The notes below the pieces were generated by a model. It was not told the DNA's origin. It made no database searches and saw nothing but the letters and a program-made list of their open reading frames with translations. Shown piece after piece: positions 7,401 through 17,039 of a stretch of 64,000 nucleotides of DNA (positions within the stretch are counted from its first letter, which is position 1; every line of letters starts with the position of its first letter). Position numbers and translations under genes: made by a program. The stretch is from Solibacillus isronensis (GTDB taxonomy: Bacteria; Bacillota; Bacilli; Bacillales_A; Planococcaceae): contig NZ_FVZN01000013.1 in the NCBI RefSeq assembly GCF_900168685.1, forward strand, positions 356,156-420,155, read 5' to 3'.

Positions 7401-8840
7401 TTACATTGCTAATTTTGACTCGGCCAACTGGTTGAGTAATTGCTCGGCAGTATTTCTCCCTTGCAATACGCAGTCCGGAATACTGATTCCCTCATACGAG
7501 CTTCCTGTTAAAAAGACCTTCGGAAACTCTTGATAAAACTGTTTTTTCATAGTTGACATGCGAGACTCATGACCTATTGTATATTGAGGCATTGCTTCCT
7601 TCCAGCGGGCAACTGTCGTCAATAACGGCTGGGCATCCAATCCTACCGCCCGTTCCAAATCCTGCAATACGATTTTTTCAATTTCACTGTCAGGAAGCTC
7701 CACAATCGATTCGTCCCCTACCCGGCCAATGTAAACCCTAAGTAATTCATGGCCATCCGGGGTAACATTATCCCATTTACGGTGACTCCACGTACAGCTT
7801 GTAATGGCAAAATGACTATTGCGTGAAACGAAGAAGTTAAGTGCATCTTCATATTTTTGCATCGATCCTTTTTCAAATGCCATCGTAACCGTTGCAATTG
7901 TAGCATAATTCATATCCGGAACTTGCTGCATCGTTACAGAGTCCGGGAAGATTCTTTTCGTTACATTAAACGGTGTCGTTACAACGATGTTATCTGCTTG
8001 TATAGACGTCCCGTCATTCAGTTCAATAAGATGAGTGTCATCATTATTTTTTTCAATGGAATTCACTTTCAAACCTTTTAAAATCGTTACATCGGTTAAA
8101 GCATTTTCCAATGTTTCAATTAATGATTCCAGCCCGTTTTCAAATGATTCGTAATGTAGTTCACCTGGAGTATCTACAAGCGCGTATATACCTTTACCGG
8201 TTTTTTTCATACCGAGCAGCAAACTGCGATATTCATTTTCCAACTGATAAAACTGCGGGAACATCGATTGCATACTAAGATGGTCGACATCACCTGCAAA
8301 AGTACCTGCCAACACCGGCTCAACTAAATTTTCTACAACTTCTTTACCAAAGCGTCGATTGAAAAATTCACTGATCGGTTCGTCTGCCGCATGCGGTAAT
8401 TTTGGTAATAGCAAATCCCCTGCTGCGCGGAATTTCCCCATTAAAGATAAAACATTCGATGTCATGAACGGGAGGATTTTAGGTGACCCTCCGAGCAGAA
8501 TATTACTCGGAATTTGGTGCAACTTGCTACCAACTGCGATGAATGTTCGACCATAATTATTTTGAATCATCTCATGTTCGATATTTAAATCACGTGCCAA
8601 CTTTCGGACACTGCTACCTGTATCAAAAAACGATTCAGGCCCACGTTCGATAATATACCCATTTTGACGCACTGTATGGATTTTACCACCTAAACGTAGT
8701 GACGCTTCGATCAACACGATATCTATCGGTAAATTGTGCGCCTTCGTTTTTTGCTGTAAATAGTATGCCGTCGTTAAACCAGTGATGCCACCGCCAACGA
8801 TAACAACCTTATTCCTTTTTAAAGTCACCCTCATCATCAC
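7401..8840 (-). CDS. hemY: Coproporphyrinogen III oxidase / protoporphyrinogen oxidase, HemY type
   Basis: FAD enzyme of 479 residues that oxidises coproporphyrinogen III to coproporphyrin III in the Gram-positive haem pathway (also called CgoX). The dinucleotide-binding motif VVIVGGGITGLTTAYY is at about residues 12-27, followed by ERGPESFFDTG, and the C-terminal FAD-contact phrase FLTGSSYEGISIPDCVLQG. Several N-terminal ATG codons precede the motif, so the exact start within the first five residues is uncertain. The gene lies 6 bases after hemH, so they are co-transcribed. Confidence 0.93.
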   Translation of the reverse strand: MMMRVTLKRNKVVIVGGGITGLTTAYYLQQKTKAHNLPIDIVLIEASLRLGGKIHTVRQNGYIIERGPESFFDTGSSVRKLARDLNIEHEMIQNNYGRTFIAVGSKLHQIPSNILLGGSPKILPFMTSNVLSLMGKFRAAGDLLLPKLPHAADEPISEFFNRRFGKEVVENLVEPVLAGTFAGDVDHLSMQSMFPQFYQLENEYRSLLLGMKKTGKGIYALVDTPGELHYESFENGLESLIETLENALTDVTILKGLKVNSIEKNNDDTHLIELNDGTSIQADNIVVTTPFNVTKRIFPDSVTMQQVPDMNYATIATVTMAFEKGSMQKYEDALNFFVSRNSHFAITSCTWSHRKWDNVTPDGHELLRVYIGRVGDESIVELPDSEIEKIVLQDLERAVGLDAQPLLTTVARWKEAMPQYTIGHESRMSTMKKQFYQEFPKVFLTGSSYEGISIPDCVLQGRNTAEQLLNQLAESKLAM

Positions 8841-8846
8841 TCTCTA

Positions 8847-9779
8847 CTATTTCGCTAATTTTTTATTGATAGCATCTACCATTGCATCAATGAATAAAGA
8901 ATGTGTATTTGGCATTGTCGGGCGATAGTAGCTTGCACCGATTTCGTCACAAACAACTTTACACTCAATGTCATTATCATATAGCACTTCTAAATGCTCT
9001 GTAACAAATCCTACTGGTGTATAGATGAAAGCTTTATAACCTTTTTGCTCAAATAATTCCTTCGTTAAGTCCTGTACATCCGGTCCTAGCCATGGCTCTG
9101 GTGTTTGTCCAGCTGACTGCCAGCCCACTTCAACATTCACAATATCTGAAGCCTCTTCAATTAAACGTGCTGTTTCGATTAACTGCTCTTCATACGGATC
9201 GCCCGCAAGTTTAATTTTTTCCGGCAATGAGTGGTTAGACACGATTAAGCAAGCATTTGCGCGCTCTTCTTCTGTCATTTTTGCCAACTCGCCATTCACG
9301 GCATTTTTCCAGAATTCAATGAATTTAGGCTCGTCATACCATGCTTCAACAGAAGTGATGTTTAACGTACCGCCTAATTTTTCAGCAGCTTCTTTCGCTC
9401 GGCCATTGTACGATTTAATAGAGAAAGTTGAGAAGTGTGGTGCTAAAACGATCGATACCGCTTCAGTGATTCCTTCTTTCACCATCGCTTCTACTGCATC
9501 TTCTACAAATGGTTCAATATGCTTTAAGCCGATAAATACTTTATATTCTACTTCGTCCTGTACTTCGTTTAAACGTGCACATAATGCATGAGCCTGTGCT
9601 TCCGTCATTTTCGCTAGCGGAGAAATACCGCCGATTGCACGGTAACGTTCTGTTAAATCATCCAAATGTTCCTGGCTTGGTTTGCGGCCATGACGAATAT
9701 GTGTGTAATAACGTTCGATATCTTCTTCTTTATATGGCGTACCATAAGCCATTACTAATAACCCGCGTACTTCTTTCAT
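8847..9779 (-). CDS. hemH: Coproporphyrin III ferrochelatase
   Basis: Soluble ferrochelatase (CpfC) of 310 residues that inserts Fe2+ into coproporphyrin III. Visible signatures are [19 protein letters not shown] near the N-terminus, the active-site histidine in [19 protein letters not shown], and the catalytic acidic region [16 protein letters not shown]. The length matches the monomeric Bacillus enzyme, with no membrane tail. It sits between hemE (155 bases upstream) and hemY (6 bases downstream), giving three successive pathway steps in one minus-strand cluster. Confidence 0.95.
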   Translation of the reverse strand: MKEVRGLLVMAYGTPYKEEDIERYYTHIRHGRKPSQEHLDDLTERYRAIGGISPLAKMTEAQAHALCARLNEVQDEVEYKVFIGLKHIEPFVEDAVEAMVKEGITEAVSIVLAPHFSTFSIKSYNGRAKEAAEKLGGTLNITSVEAWYDEPKFIEFWKNAVNGELAKMTEEERANACLIVSNHSLPEKIKLAGDPYEEQLIETARLIEEASDIVNVEVGWQSAGQTPEPWLGPDVQDLTKELFEQKGYKAFIYTPVGFVTEHLEVLYDNDIECKVVCDEIGASYYRPTMPNTHSLFIDAMVDAINKKLAK

Positions 9780-9934
9780 GTAAGTTCACCTCTGCATGTT
9801 TTTAAACACGTTTCTATTTGTTAGTTTTAAAGGTTTTACATCCCGTTTAATTTTTGGGTTCTCCAGTCAACCTTCATCTTATATAGTTTTCTCACCTTCA
9901 CCGGTGAATAATCAAATATAAATTTATTGTTGTA

Positions 9935-10987
9935 TTATGAACGTTTTGCGATTTGTTCGCGGCTGTATTCATGTACAAATGTTGTTAATCGTTTTAATAC
10001 AGCTGGATCTACTTCTGGGAAGACACCGTGACCTAAGTTGAAAATATGTCCGCCTGTATGCGCTAAACCTTGATCAACAATATCTTTCGCGCGTGCTTCG
10101 ATTACGTTCCAGTCTGCAAGTAGTAATGTAGGATCCAAGTTTCCTTGTACCGCTTTTGTTACGCCGCGTGATTCTGCTTCACGGATTGGCAAACGCCAGT
10201 CCAAACCTACTACATCAACTGGCAGGTCATGCCATTCGTTTACTAGATGCGATGCGCCTACACCAAACTGGATTAATGGCACATTTAATGCGCGCAATTC
10301 AGCAAAAATGCGTGTCATCGTCGGCTTGATAAAAATACGGTAATCTTCTACATTTAATGCACCAACCCAAGAATCGAAAATTTGGATTGCCTTTGCACCA
10401 GCTTCTACTTGCGCTGTAATATCCACAATAATCATATCAGCCAGTTTTTCCATTAAAGCAAACCATGCTTTTGGCTGTGAAACCATGAATGATTTTGTTT
10501 TAGCGTAGTTTTTGCTTGGGCCGCCTTCGATCATATAGCTCGCAAGCGTAAACGGAGCACCGCCAAAACCGATTAACGGAACATTCAACTGTTCTGTTGT
10601 TAACATTTTAATTGTATCTAGCACGTAAGGTGTATGCTCTTGTGCGTTGAAATCACGTAAATTTTCTACATCAGCAGCTGAACGGATAGGATTTGAAATA
10701 ACCGGACCGATTCCTGCTTTTATTTTTACATCAATTCCCATTCCTGGTAAAGGGGTAACGATATCTTTATAAAGAATCGCTGCATCTACATTGTATTGTT
10801 CAACAGGTAAACGCGTCACATATGCACATAACTCCGGCTGCATTGTAATCTCTTCTAATGAATATTTTTCTTTTATTTCACGATATTCTGGCTGTGAACG
10901 GCCTGCCTGGCGCATAAACCAAACTGGCGTATGTTCTACTTGCTCACCGCGAGCAGCACGTAATAATGTGTCATTAAATTTCATCAT
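9935..10987 (-). CDS. hemE: Uroporphyrinogen decarboxylase
   Basis: Cytoplasmic enzyme of 350 residues that converts uroporphyrinogen III to coproporphyrinogen III. The family motif [15 protein letters not shown] lies at about residues 23-37; the substrate-binding segment [16 protein letters not shown] and the late motif [12 protein letters not shown] are intact. It is the first gene of hemE-hemH-hemY and is divergent from the haem monooxygenase gene hmoB, so the 211-base gap between them holds both promoters. The start (ATG ATG) has an AAGGGGT ribosome site (about 10998-11004). Confidence 0.95.
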   Translation of the reverse strand: MMKFNDTLLRAARGEQVEHTPVWFMRQAGRSQPEYREIKEKYSLEEITMQPELCAYVTRLPVEQYNVDAAILYKDIVTPLPGMGIDVKIKAGIGPVISNPIRSAADVENLRDFNAQEHTPYVLDTIKMLTTEQLNVPLIGFGGAPFTLASYMIEGGPSKNYAKTKSFMVSQPKAWFALMEKLADMIIVDITAQVEAGAKAIQIFDSWVGALNVEDYRIFIKPTMTRIFAELRALNVPLIQFGVGASHLVNEWHDLPVDVVGLDWRLPIREAESRGVTKAVQGNLDPTLLLADWNVIEARAKDIVDQGLAHTGGHIFNLGHGVFPEVDPAVLKRLTTFVHEYSREQIAKRS

Positions 10988-11198
10988 TTTTGATTTCTAC
11001 CCCTTAAAGTAAATTCTTTTTTATTCTATACCTTAAAAACGTCATTGATATCCATCATCGACTATAAACTTTTAATAAATAATTGTATAGATTTCTTCAA
11101 TAAATGTCATAAATTTGTCTCTTCTGCTAGAGAACTTTTTGACAAAAGGCTTGAACATCTTTATAAATGGAAATAATAGTGTAAAGGAGGTCGGTCAT

Positions 11199-11705
11199 AT
11201 GAATTTTTATGTAACTTCAGGAACACCTGACTATATGGAAAAATTAATCGCAAAAAATCCACAGCACCCTTTAATTTTATTGCATGGAAATGGAAACTCG
11301 GTGGTGTTGCACGAAACAGATAAAAAATCTATTTTCGCAGTACCTCGCAAGTTTGAAGTAATTGCACAAGATGGGCAGTTTACACAAAAGGGCTATTTTA
11401 CTTTTTTCAATATGCCCATTATGTCAGATGAGCGCCCGGTTTTCGAGAAAAAAGCTCTCGACGTCATCCCTGCATTGAATTCCAATGATGCTGTAATTGC
11501 CTACCGTTTATTGCGTCCGGTTAAAGCAGAAACCTATTTATTTATTATTCAATGGGGCGGACCCGCTTCCTATGAAGTTTGGAAAGCCAGCAATGAGTAT
11601 AAAACTTCATTTGCCCCTGTTTTTGAAGGTACGACACAAGTGTTACAGTCGATGTTTAACTCATCCTCTTATATTACGACATATAGTGCCGCTTCAAAAG
11701 AATAA
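11199..11705 (+). CDS. hmoB: Haem-degrading monooxygenase, HmoB/YhgC type
   Basis: A 168-residue ABM-fold protein similar over its length to B. subtilis HmoB (YhgC), which opens haem oxidatively to release iron. Shared features include the start MNFYVTSGTPDYMEKL, VLHETDKKSIFAVPRKFEV, LRPVKAETYLFIIQWG and the tail SSYITTYSA. I start at the ATG at 11199 because AAAGGAGG lies 8 bases before it; the open frame extends 84 bases further upstream without a better site. It is divergent from hemE, the arrangement also seen in Bacillus, which pairs haem synthesis and turnover. Confidence 0.88.
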   Translation: MNFYVTSGTPDYMEKLIAKNPQHPLILLHGNGNSVVLHETDKKSIFAVPRKFEVIAQDGQFTQKGYFTFFNMPIMSDERPVFEKKALDVIPALNSNDAVIAYRLLRPVKAETYLFIIQWGGPASYEVWKASNEYKTSFAPVFEGTTQVLQSMFNSSSYITTYSAASKE

Positions 11706-11715
11706 TGTTTTTATG

Positions 11716-11748
11716 AAAAATGCTACGATTGTATTTCGTAGCATTTTT
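11716..11748 (+). terminator. Terminator of hmoB
   Basis: Perfect 13-base stem AAAAATGCTACGA / TCGTAGCATTTTT with a 7-base loop and a U-rich end. Confidence 0.88.
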
Positions 11749-11825
11749 ATATAAAATAATACATATTCAGAAAATTTCGTTTTCCGAATTATTCTGCTTC
11801 CTACTAATTAAAAGGCGGTTATGAT

Positions 11826-12377
11826 GTGAAAATTCAAATTCAGTTGTTTAAAGCTTTTTTTGTGTCTGGAATTCTCGGCTTCGGTGGAGGTCCGACAATT
11901 ATTCCATTACTTCACAAAGAAGTGGTGGAAAAATATAAACTTATGACGGATGATGATTTTTCTGATGTTTTATCAATCGGAAACACATTGCCTGGTCCGA
12001 TTGCGACAAAGATGGCAGGTTATATTGGTTACCGTATAGGCGGATTGCTCGGGTTAATCAATGCCCTTTTTGCGTCGGTAATGCCTACTGTACTATTAAT
12101 TATTGTTCTATTAAATTCATTGAACCAATTTAGCAACTCTGATTTTATCAATAATATGTCTAAAGGGGTTATACCCATTGTGACAGTTATGATGGGGCTT
12201 TATGCATTCGACTTCTTAAAGAAGTCTCATAAAGCTTTAGGTCTAAAAATTAGCGCTATTATTTTCTTATTCAGTTTTATAACGATCGTTGTATTTGATC
12301 TTCACCCTGGGATCATCATTGGTTCACTCTTAGTATTAGCGCTTGCATTGCCGGCTAAAGGAGGAAACGAACAATGA
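11826..12377 (+). CDS. Chromate transporter, short-chain subunit 1
   Basis: A 183-residue membrane protein of the CHR (ChrA) family. Motifs near the N-terminus (GILGFGGGPTIIPLLHKEV and GNTLPGPIATKMAGYIGY) are those of CHR domains; about five to six hydrophobic helices follow. Long ChrA proteins have two such domains in one chain, whereas here two half-size proteins are encoded in tandem and presumably assemble as a heterodimer. The start is GTG at 11826 behind AGGCGGT. The gene overlaps the next by four bases (ATGA). The real substrate, chromate or another anion, is not established. Confidence 0.88.
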   Translation: MKIQIQLFKAFFVSGILGFGGGPTIIPLLHKEVVEKYKLMTDDDFSDVLSIGNTLPGPIATKMAGYIGYRIGGLLGLINALFASVMPTVLLIIVLLNSLNQFSNSDFINNMSKGVIPIVTVMMGLYAFDFLKKSHKALGLKISAIIFLFSFITIVVFDLHPGIIIGSLLVLALALPAKGGNEQ

Positions 12378-12901
12378 TATTTTGGGAACTTTTTATTGCA
12401 TTTTTAATACCTAACCTTTTAGCATACGGTGGCGGGCCTGCTTCCATCCCGTTAATTGAACATGAAGTGGTAGATAGATATGAGTGGATGACGCAAAATG
12501 AATTCAGTGAGTTTCTTGCTTTGGCAAATTCACTGCCCGGTCCTATTGCAACGAAGATGGCGGGCTATATCGGCTTTGAAGTTGGCGGTTTTTTAGGGAG
12601 TATTATAGCGTTATTCGCGACAGTTGCCCCTACCCTGATTTTAATGATCACACTTCTGAATCTACTACATAAATATAGAGATTCGCCTAAAGTAAGGCGG
12701 TTATCAAGCTTTGTATTACCTGCAATTGCCGTATTATTAATTACATTAACATTCGATTTCGCAAAGTCTTCCTATGAATCAAATAAACTGGTTCCAACGA
12801 TTTTAATGATTGTCGGCAGCTATCTTGCTTTGGAAAAATTTAAAGTTCCTTCTATTATAGTAATCGCCGTCGGATTATTAATTGGCGGATTCTTGTTATA
12901 A
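12374..12901 (+). CDS. Chromate transporter, short-chain subunit 2
   Basis: Second half-size CHR protein, 175 residues, with the equivalent motifs AYGGGPASIPLIEHEVVDRY and ANSLPGPIATKMAGYIGF. It is homologous to subunit 1 and translationally coupled to it through an ATGA overlap; AAAGGAGG lies inside the end of the first gene. About six membrane helices. Both subunits keep the GPxATK motif, so neither looks degenerate. Confidence 0.88.
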   Translation: MIFWELFIAFLIPNLLAYGGGPASIPLIEHEVVDRYEWMTQNEFSEFLALANSLPGPIATKMAGYIGFEVGGFLGSIIALFATVAPTLILMITLLNLLHKYRDSPKVRRLSSFVLPAIAVLLITLTFDFAKSSYESNKLVPTILMIVGSYLALEKFKVPSIIVIAVGLLIGGFLL

Positions 12902-12908
12902 ACCTAAT

Positions 12909-12942
12909 AGGCACCCATTTTCGCTCAAGAAAATGGGTGCCT
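12909..12942. terminator. Bidirectional terminator between chr pair and ecsB
   Basis: Perfect 14-base stem AGGCACCCATTTTC / GAAAATGGGTGCCT around GCTCAA, between convergent genes. Confidence 0.88.
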
Positions 12943-12961
12943 TATTTATTGTTACGTTATT

Positions 12962-14140
12962 TTATTTCGACATTCTCATCGTCAGTTCACTCACTGCGAT
13001 AATGACAACTGGAATGATGTAAAACTGCGGCTGCATCACTGCACAAAGTGTCACAATAATAGCCTGTACAATGCTGAGTTGACGAAGCAATTTTGCGACA
13101 GCCTGTTTTCTCGTATCGCGAGGGATCGGGTAAAGCATGTCCATTCGGAAATCCCCTGCTGACATGAGCGCATACTTAAGCTGAAGCGTTGTCGCAAATG
13201 CCAAAGCACCTGCAACAATCCAAGTTACGAATGGAATCGTAATAAACATCGCAATAACAGCTGAAATCGCCGTTAATCGCACCCATAAATAAAAATGGTC
13301 GTCTGTACGGATAAACGTACGGTAAATTAAATACGCCTGTGTATTTTCCTTTTTGTAGCTGATCGTTTTATACGCAAAATCGAGCCACGCACGACGTTTG
13401 ACAGAACCCTTTAAATGCGGGACATCTGTGAAGTAGTTGGCAAAACGGTAAAAACGCATCATACGGTTTTGCTCAAGCTTAATAAAATGTTCGTAAGGCA
13501 CTGGATTATCCTGTACTTTTTTCTTCAATGTAAATGTATAGTAAGCCATCATAATAAGAAATACGATGCCTAGCAAACCGTCTGTCAATGTCATTTGAAT
13601 CCCGATAATCGACACGATCGCCCGTACAAAGCGGTCGAGTACTATGGCATTGCCTCGATTCGCATAACGGTAGTTGAACTCGGCACGGACATTAATAAAT
13701 TTCAAAACCGCGATAAATGCAGCAGTCAGCCAAATTTCACCTACGCTAAGTGTCGTAACCTCTTTCAATAACGGAATCGCTATTATATACAGAACGACCG
13801 GCACTAACAGCTGTGACCAAAATGTCCAGTTCATCGCCTTTTTGAAATAGTTCGGCATTTGGCTTTCCAGCGGTAATAAGTACACTTGATCCGGTTCTTT
13901 CAGTAATGTGACAGGTCTACTGAATGCTACTAAGCCCCCTACTATAAGGGCAATGAGCCACTCTGCCGGGAAATCCGGCTGCACGACTTTCAGCCATTCG
14001 CTGTACTGATATCCCCCTGCCCCTGCGATAAAGACAAGGACAATCGCAATATGCCCTGTAAAGACGAAGCGCATATACTTCATCACTTCGCCGATGTAAT
14101 GCTCGAAGCGCTTAGCCCATACACTATGCATGCTGTTCAT
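12962..14140 (-). CDS. ecsB: EcsB, ABC transporter membrane subunit
   Basis: A 392-residue integral membrane protein with about six to eight hydrophobic helices. It contains DRFVRAIVSIIGIQMTLTDG and MLYPIPRDTRKQAVAKLLRQ, typical of the EcsB family. With EcsA it forms an ABC transporter needed in B. subtilis for exoenzyme secretion, competence and sporulation, linked to RasP protease activity. Its start lies inside the end of ecsA (17-base overlap), so the pair is coupled. No ecsC is present downstream; the next gene is the convergent chromate transporter. Confidence 0.92.
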   Translation of the reverse strand: MNSMHSVWAKRFEHYIGEVMKYMRFVFTGHIAIVLVFIAGAGGYQYSEWLKVVQPDFPAEWLIALIVGGLVAFSRPVTLLKEPDQVYLLPLESQMPNYFKKAMNWTFWSQLLVPVVLYIIAIPLLKEVTTLSVGEIWLTAAFIAVLKFINVRAEFNYRYANRGNAIVLDRFVRAIVSIIGIQMTLTDGLLGIVFLIMMAYYTFTLKKKVQDNPVPYEHFIKLEQNRMMRFYRFANYFTDVPHLKGSVKRRAWLDFAYKTISYKKENTQAYLIYRTFIRTDDHFYLWVRLTAISAVIAMFITIPFVTWIVAGALAFATTLQLKYALMSAGDFRMDMLYPIPRDTRKQAVAKLLRQLSIVQAIIVTLCAVMQPQFYIIPVVIIAVSELTMRMSK

Positions 14141-14873
14141 TGTCTTGCTCCTTTGTCATCGCAATATATAAATCATCGAGTGTTGCAGTCGGCATATTGA
14201 ACGCTTTACGCAAATCATTCATTGTCCCTTGTGCACGTACGCGTCCTTCGTGAAGCAGAATGATACGGTCACAATGTTTTTCTGCAGTCGATAAAATATG
14301 TGTCGACATTAAAATCGATGCACCTGCACGTTTTTTATCATCCATTTGGTCAAGCAATGACTGGATGCCGAGCGGGTCTAAACCGACAAACGGCTCATCG
14401 ATAATATACAGACTTGGATCAACTAAAAATGCGCACATAATCATTACCTTCTGACGCATCCCCTTTGAAAAGTGCGACGGGAACCAATTTAATCGCTTTT
14501 CCATACGGAATTCCTTCAATAAAACTTCCGAGCGTGCTTCCAATGTCTTTTCATCTAAACCATAAGCCATTGCCGTTAATTGTAAATGTTCTTTTAATGT
14601 TAATTCTTCATATAGTACGGGTGTTTCCGGAATATAGGAGAAACTTGATCGGTACTTGTCCAAATTCTCCTTTAACGTCACACCGTTTAAACGAATTTCT
14701 CCAGAGCGCGGTAAGAGCGTGCCAATAATATGCTTGATCGTCGTACTTTTCCCAGCACCGTTAAGGCCGATTAATCCAACGAGCTCTCCTTTGTTAATTT
14801 CAAATGATAAATCTTGAATCACAGGTTTTCTCGTATAACCACCTGTTACATTTTGCAGTTGTAAAATTGTCAC
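14124..14873 (-). CDS. ecsA: EcsA, ABC transporter ATPase
   Basis: A 249-residue ATPase with Walker A (GLNGAGKSTT), signature HFSKGMRQKVMI, Walker B (LYIIDEP) and H-loop (MSTHIL). The phrase FSYIPETPVLYEELTLKEHL is characteristic of EcsA. I choose the GTG at 14871-14873 (product MTILQLQNVTGGYT), because AGGAG lies 10 bases upstream; the other GTG at 14880-14882 is only one base from that site. In B. subtilis ecsA and hit are also neighbours in divergent orientation, as here. Confidence 0.93.
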   Translation of the reverse strand: MTILQLQNVTGGYTRKPVIQDLSFEINKGELVGLIGLNGAGKSTTIKHIIGTLLPRSGEIRLNGVTLKENLDKYRSSFSYIPETPVLYEELTLKEHLQLTAMAYGLDEKTLEARSEVLLKEFRMEKRLNWFPSHFSKGMRQKVMIMCAFLVDPSLYIIDEPFVGLDPLGIQSLLDQMDDKKRAGASILMSTHILSTAEKHCDRIILLHEGRVRAQGTMNDLRKAFNMPTATLDDLYIAMTKEQDNEQHA

Positions 14874-14882
14874 AGTCGTCAC

Positions 14883-15183
14883 TCCTCTTTTCTAAAATTT
14901 AGTTTATCAAAAGCGAATAAAATTGAACACTGAATGCAACACTCAATTCAAAGAACAAAAAGTAAATCCTTCATATAAGAAAGTAGTTTTCCGAATAATC
15001 TATGATAGAATAAAGAAAAATAATAGTATCTTCACCATAAATTGGGGTTGTACAATTGATTTTTATTGCAGGCGGATGCTTTCCGAGGGAATTTACCGCC
15101 CTGTTTTCCTTTCAATTTACAATAACATTATTTTCTAACTTCTAATGGTGAAAATCAAAAATAAAAAAGGAGCGATAAATAAG
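14883..15183. other. ecsA-hit divergent intergenic region
   Basis: About 300 bases that carry the divergent promoters of ecsA and hit. No coding frame is supported. The stretch at about 15069-15094 resembles one end of the long intergenic repeat described at 20829 and may be a decayed copy. Confidence 0.5.
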
Positions 15184-15603
15184 ATGACTGATTGCTTATT
15201 TTGCAAAATCATTGCCGGTGAAATCCCAAGTATTAAAGTTTATGAGGATGAGCATACTTTTGCCTTCATGGACATTGCCCCATTAACAAAAGGCCATACA
15301 CTGTTAATACCAAAAACGCATTGCAAAGATCTATTTGAAATGTCAGAAGATGTAGCACGAAATTTATACGCTGCTGCTCCGAAAGTGGCTAATGCCATTA
15401 AAGCTGCTTTTAACCCGGCCGGTATGAATACAATTAATAATAACGGTGCTGAAGCAGGTCAAACTGTTTTCCATTACCATCTGCATCTCGTTCCGCGCTA
15501 TGACGAAAAAGATGGACTAGTTGTCAACTGGAATGGTCGTTCGCAGGAATTCCCGCCAGATGTGCTGTCGACACTTTCTGAGGAAATTAAATCACACTTA
15601 TAA
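15184..15603 (+). CDS. hit: HIT family nucleotide hydrolase
   Basis: A 139-residue histidine-triad protein. The catalytic HxHxH motif is HYHLH at residues 97-101, and the N-terminal phrase CLFCKIIAGEIPS with two cysteines is typical of the Hint branch. Such enzymes hydrolyse adenosine phosphoramidates and related nucleotides. The start at 15184 has AAAGGAG about 11 bases upstream; an open frame extends 39 bases further without support. Divergent from ecsA as in B. subtilis (yhaE/hit). Confidence 0.93.
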   Translation: MTDCLFCKIIAGEIPSIKVYEDEHTFAFMDIAPLTKGHTLLIPKTHCKDLFEMSEDVARNLYAAAPKVANAIKAAFNPAGMNTINNNGAEAGQTVFHYHLHLVPRYDEKDGLVVNWNGRSQEFPPDVLSTLSEEIKSHL

Positions 15604-15649
15604 TTGCTCCTATCAGTTATATTTACATGATTGTATGAGGAGACTATGG

Positions 15650-15685
15650 CCAGCATCTTTTTCATCTATGAAAATGCTGGTTTTT
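15650..15685 (+). terminator. Terminator of hit
   Basis: Stem CCAGCATCTTTTTCAT / ATGAAAATGCTGG with one bulge, followed by TTTTTCTTTT. Confidence 0.85.
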
Positions 15686-15782
15686 CTTTTAGTTCCTTCC
15701 CCCCAAACTTTCCAATGTTTATCGGAACATGGATTTGGAAAAAGATTTGGATAACAAATATAAATAAAGTGAGGTTATCAAT

Positions 15783-16154
15783 ATGAAAGCAAAATCATTT
15801 TTACTAGGTATTACAACAGGCATCGTTAGCGGTGCGGCTGTTATTTTATTTACAGCACCACAATCAGGGACAGCTTTACGCCAAAACTTATTGGAAAATA
15901 CAAAAAACGCCAAATCAAAGCTCAAAGACGTACAACATGAACTAAATAACGTTAAGCAATCGATCACAACTTTAAAGGCAGAAGTGCAAAATAGTATGCC
16001 TAGTATAGTAAATGAATTAAAGGATAATTTCGCAAATTTCAAAACTCAGATAGAACCGGAAGCAATAAATTTAAAACAAGAAATAGAGAAATTACAGAAT
16101 TCTATAAGTGAAATCGAGAAAAATATTCCTTCAAATAGAAATAATGAGGATTGA
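15783..16154 (+). CDS. YtxH domain-containing protein (YhaH-like)
   Basis: A 123-residue protein with one N-terminal hydrophobic segment (FLLGITTGIVSGAAVILFTAP, about residues 5-25) followed by SGTALRQNLLENTKNAKSK, the YtxH signature, and then a long coiled coil with regular Leu/Ile spacing to the end. It is probably a membrane-tethered, cytoplasmic coiled-coil protein of the general-stress YtxH group. Its position between hit and scoC matches yhaH of B. subtilis. Molecular function unknown. Confidence 0.85.
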   Translation: MKAKSFLLGITTGIVSGAAVILFTAPQSGTALRQNLLENTKNAKSKLKDVQHELNNVKQSITTLKAEVQNSMPSIVNELKDNFANFKTQIEPEAINLKQEIEKLQNSISEIEKNIPSNRNNED

Positions 16155-16341
16155 ACAACAATTCACCACTAAAACTTTAGTACTATATTAAAGTTCAAAA
16201 ACAGTCAAAATAATCCCAAATTTATCTTTTTATAGCATATATCAACCAATGTTGAATTATTCCATTTTTCTAACTTTAAACTCTTTTCTTTTATTGCTAT
16301 AATATTTTTAAAATGTTAAATGAAAGAAGAAGGTGATTGCT

Positions 16342-16899
16342 TTGACAGAAGATTTATACTCGCAACGAGAGGCTATGTTATTTAGCCAAAGAGTCGCACA
16401 ACTTTCGAAAGCACTATGGAAAGCTATCGAAAAAGATTGGCAAACATGGATTAAACCTTTTGATTTAAATATTAATGAACATCATATTTTATGGATTTCA
16501 TATCATTTGAAAGGTGCTTCCATTTCAGATGTAGCTAAATTTGGTGTCATGCATGTATCTACCGCTTTCAACTTTTCGAAAAAATTAGAAGAACGTGGAT
16601 TACTTACTTTCTCAAAACGTGATGAAGACAAACGTAATACATATGTTGAGTTAACTGACAAAGGCGCAGAACTCATCCTACGTATGTACGATCATTATCA
16701 CGATACAGAACATACGATTTTAACAGGTGCATTGCCATTAAAAGAACTTTATGGACGTTTCCCTGAATTTTTAGATGTAATGGCTGTTATTCGCAATATC
16801 TACGGGGATGACTTCATCGAAATATTCGAACGTTCTTTCTTTAACTTTAAAGAAACAATTGATGATAAAGGAAAACCGTCAATCACTACAACTTCATAA
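16342..16899 (+). CDS. scoC: HTH-type transcriptional regulator ScoC (Hpr)
   Basis: MarR-type transition-state regulator of 185 residues that in Bacillus represses extracellular protease genes, sporulation and peptide uptake. The region [20 protein letters not shown], followed by [20 protein letters not shown] and [17 protein letters not shown], is close to B. subtilis Hpr. I take the TTG at 16342 ([12 protein letters not shown]), placed 6-7 bases after an AAGGTGAT ribosome site; the GTG at 16333 overlaps that site. The C-terminal tail is shorter than in B. subtilis. Confidence 0.93.
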   Translation: MTEDLYSQREAMLFSQRVAQLSKALWKAIEKDWQTWIKPFDLNINEHHILWISYHLKGASISDVAKFGVMHVSTAFNFSKKLEERGLLTFSKRDEDKRNTYVELTDKGAELILRMYDHYHDTEHTILTGALPLKELYGRFPEFLDVMAVIRNIYGDDFIEIFERSFFNFKETIDDKGKPSITTTS

Positions 16900-17039
16900 A
16901 ATTTATAATAAGAAATGTCGCCAATTTTAATTGATGACATTTCTTTTTTTATTTATTATAGTTAGTTTTATGTTTAATATTGTCACGTTAATGGAAAAGC
17001 ATAATACGTCCTTTTCCATAATGTTTTAGGGGGGCTCAC

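Noticed and set aside
11115..11198. Upstream extension of hmoB
   Set aside because: The consensus AAAGGAGG eight bases before the ATG at 11199 and homology to HmoB decide for the shorter form.
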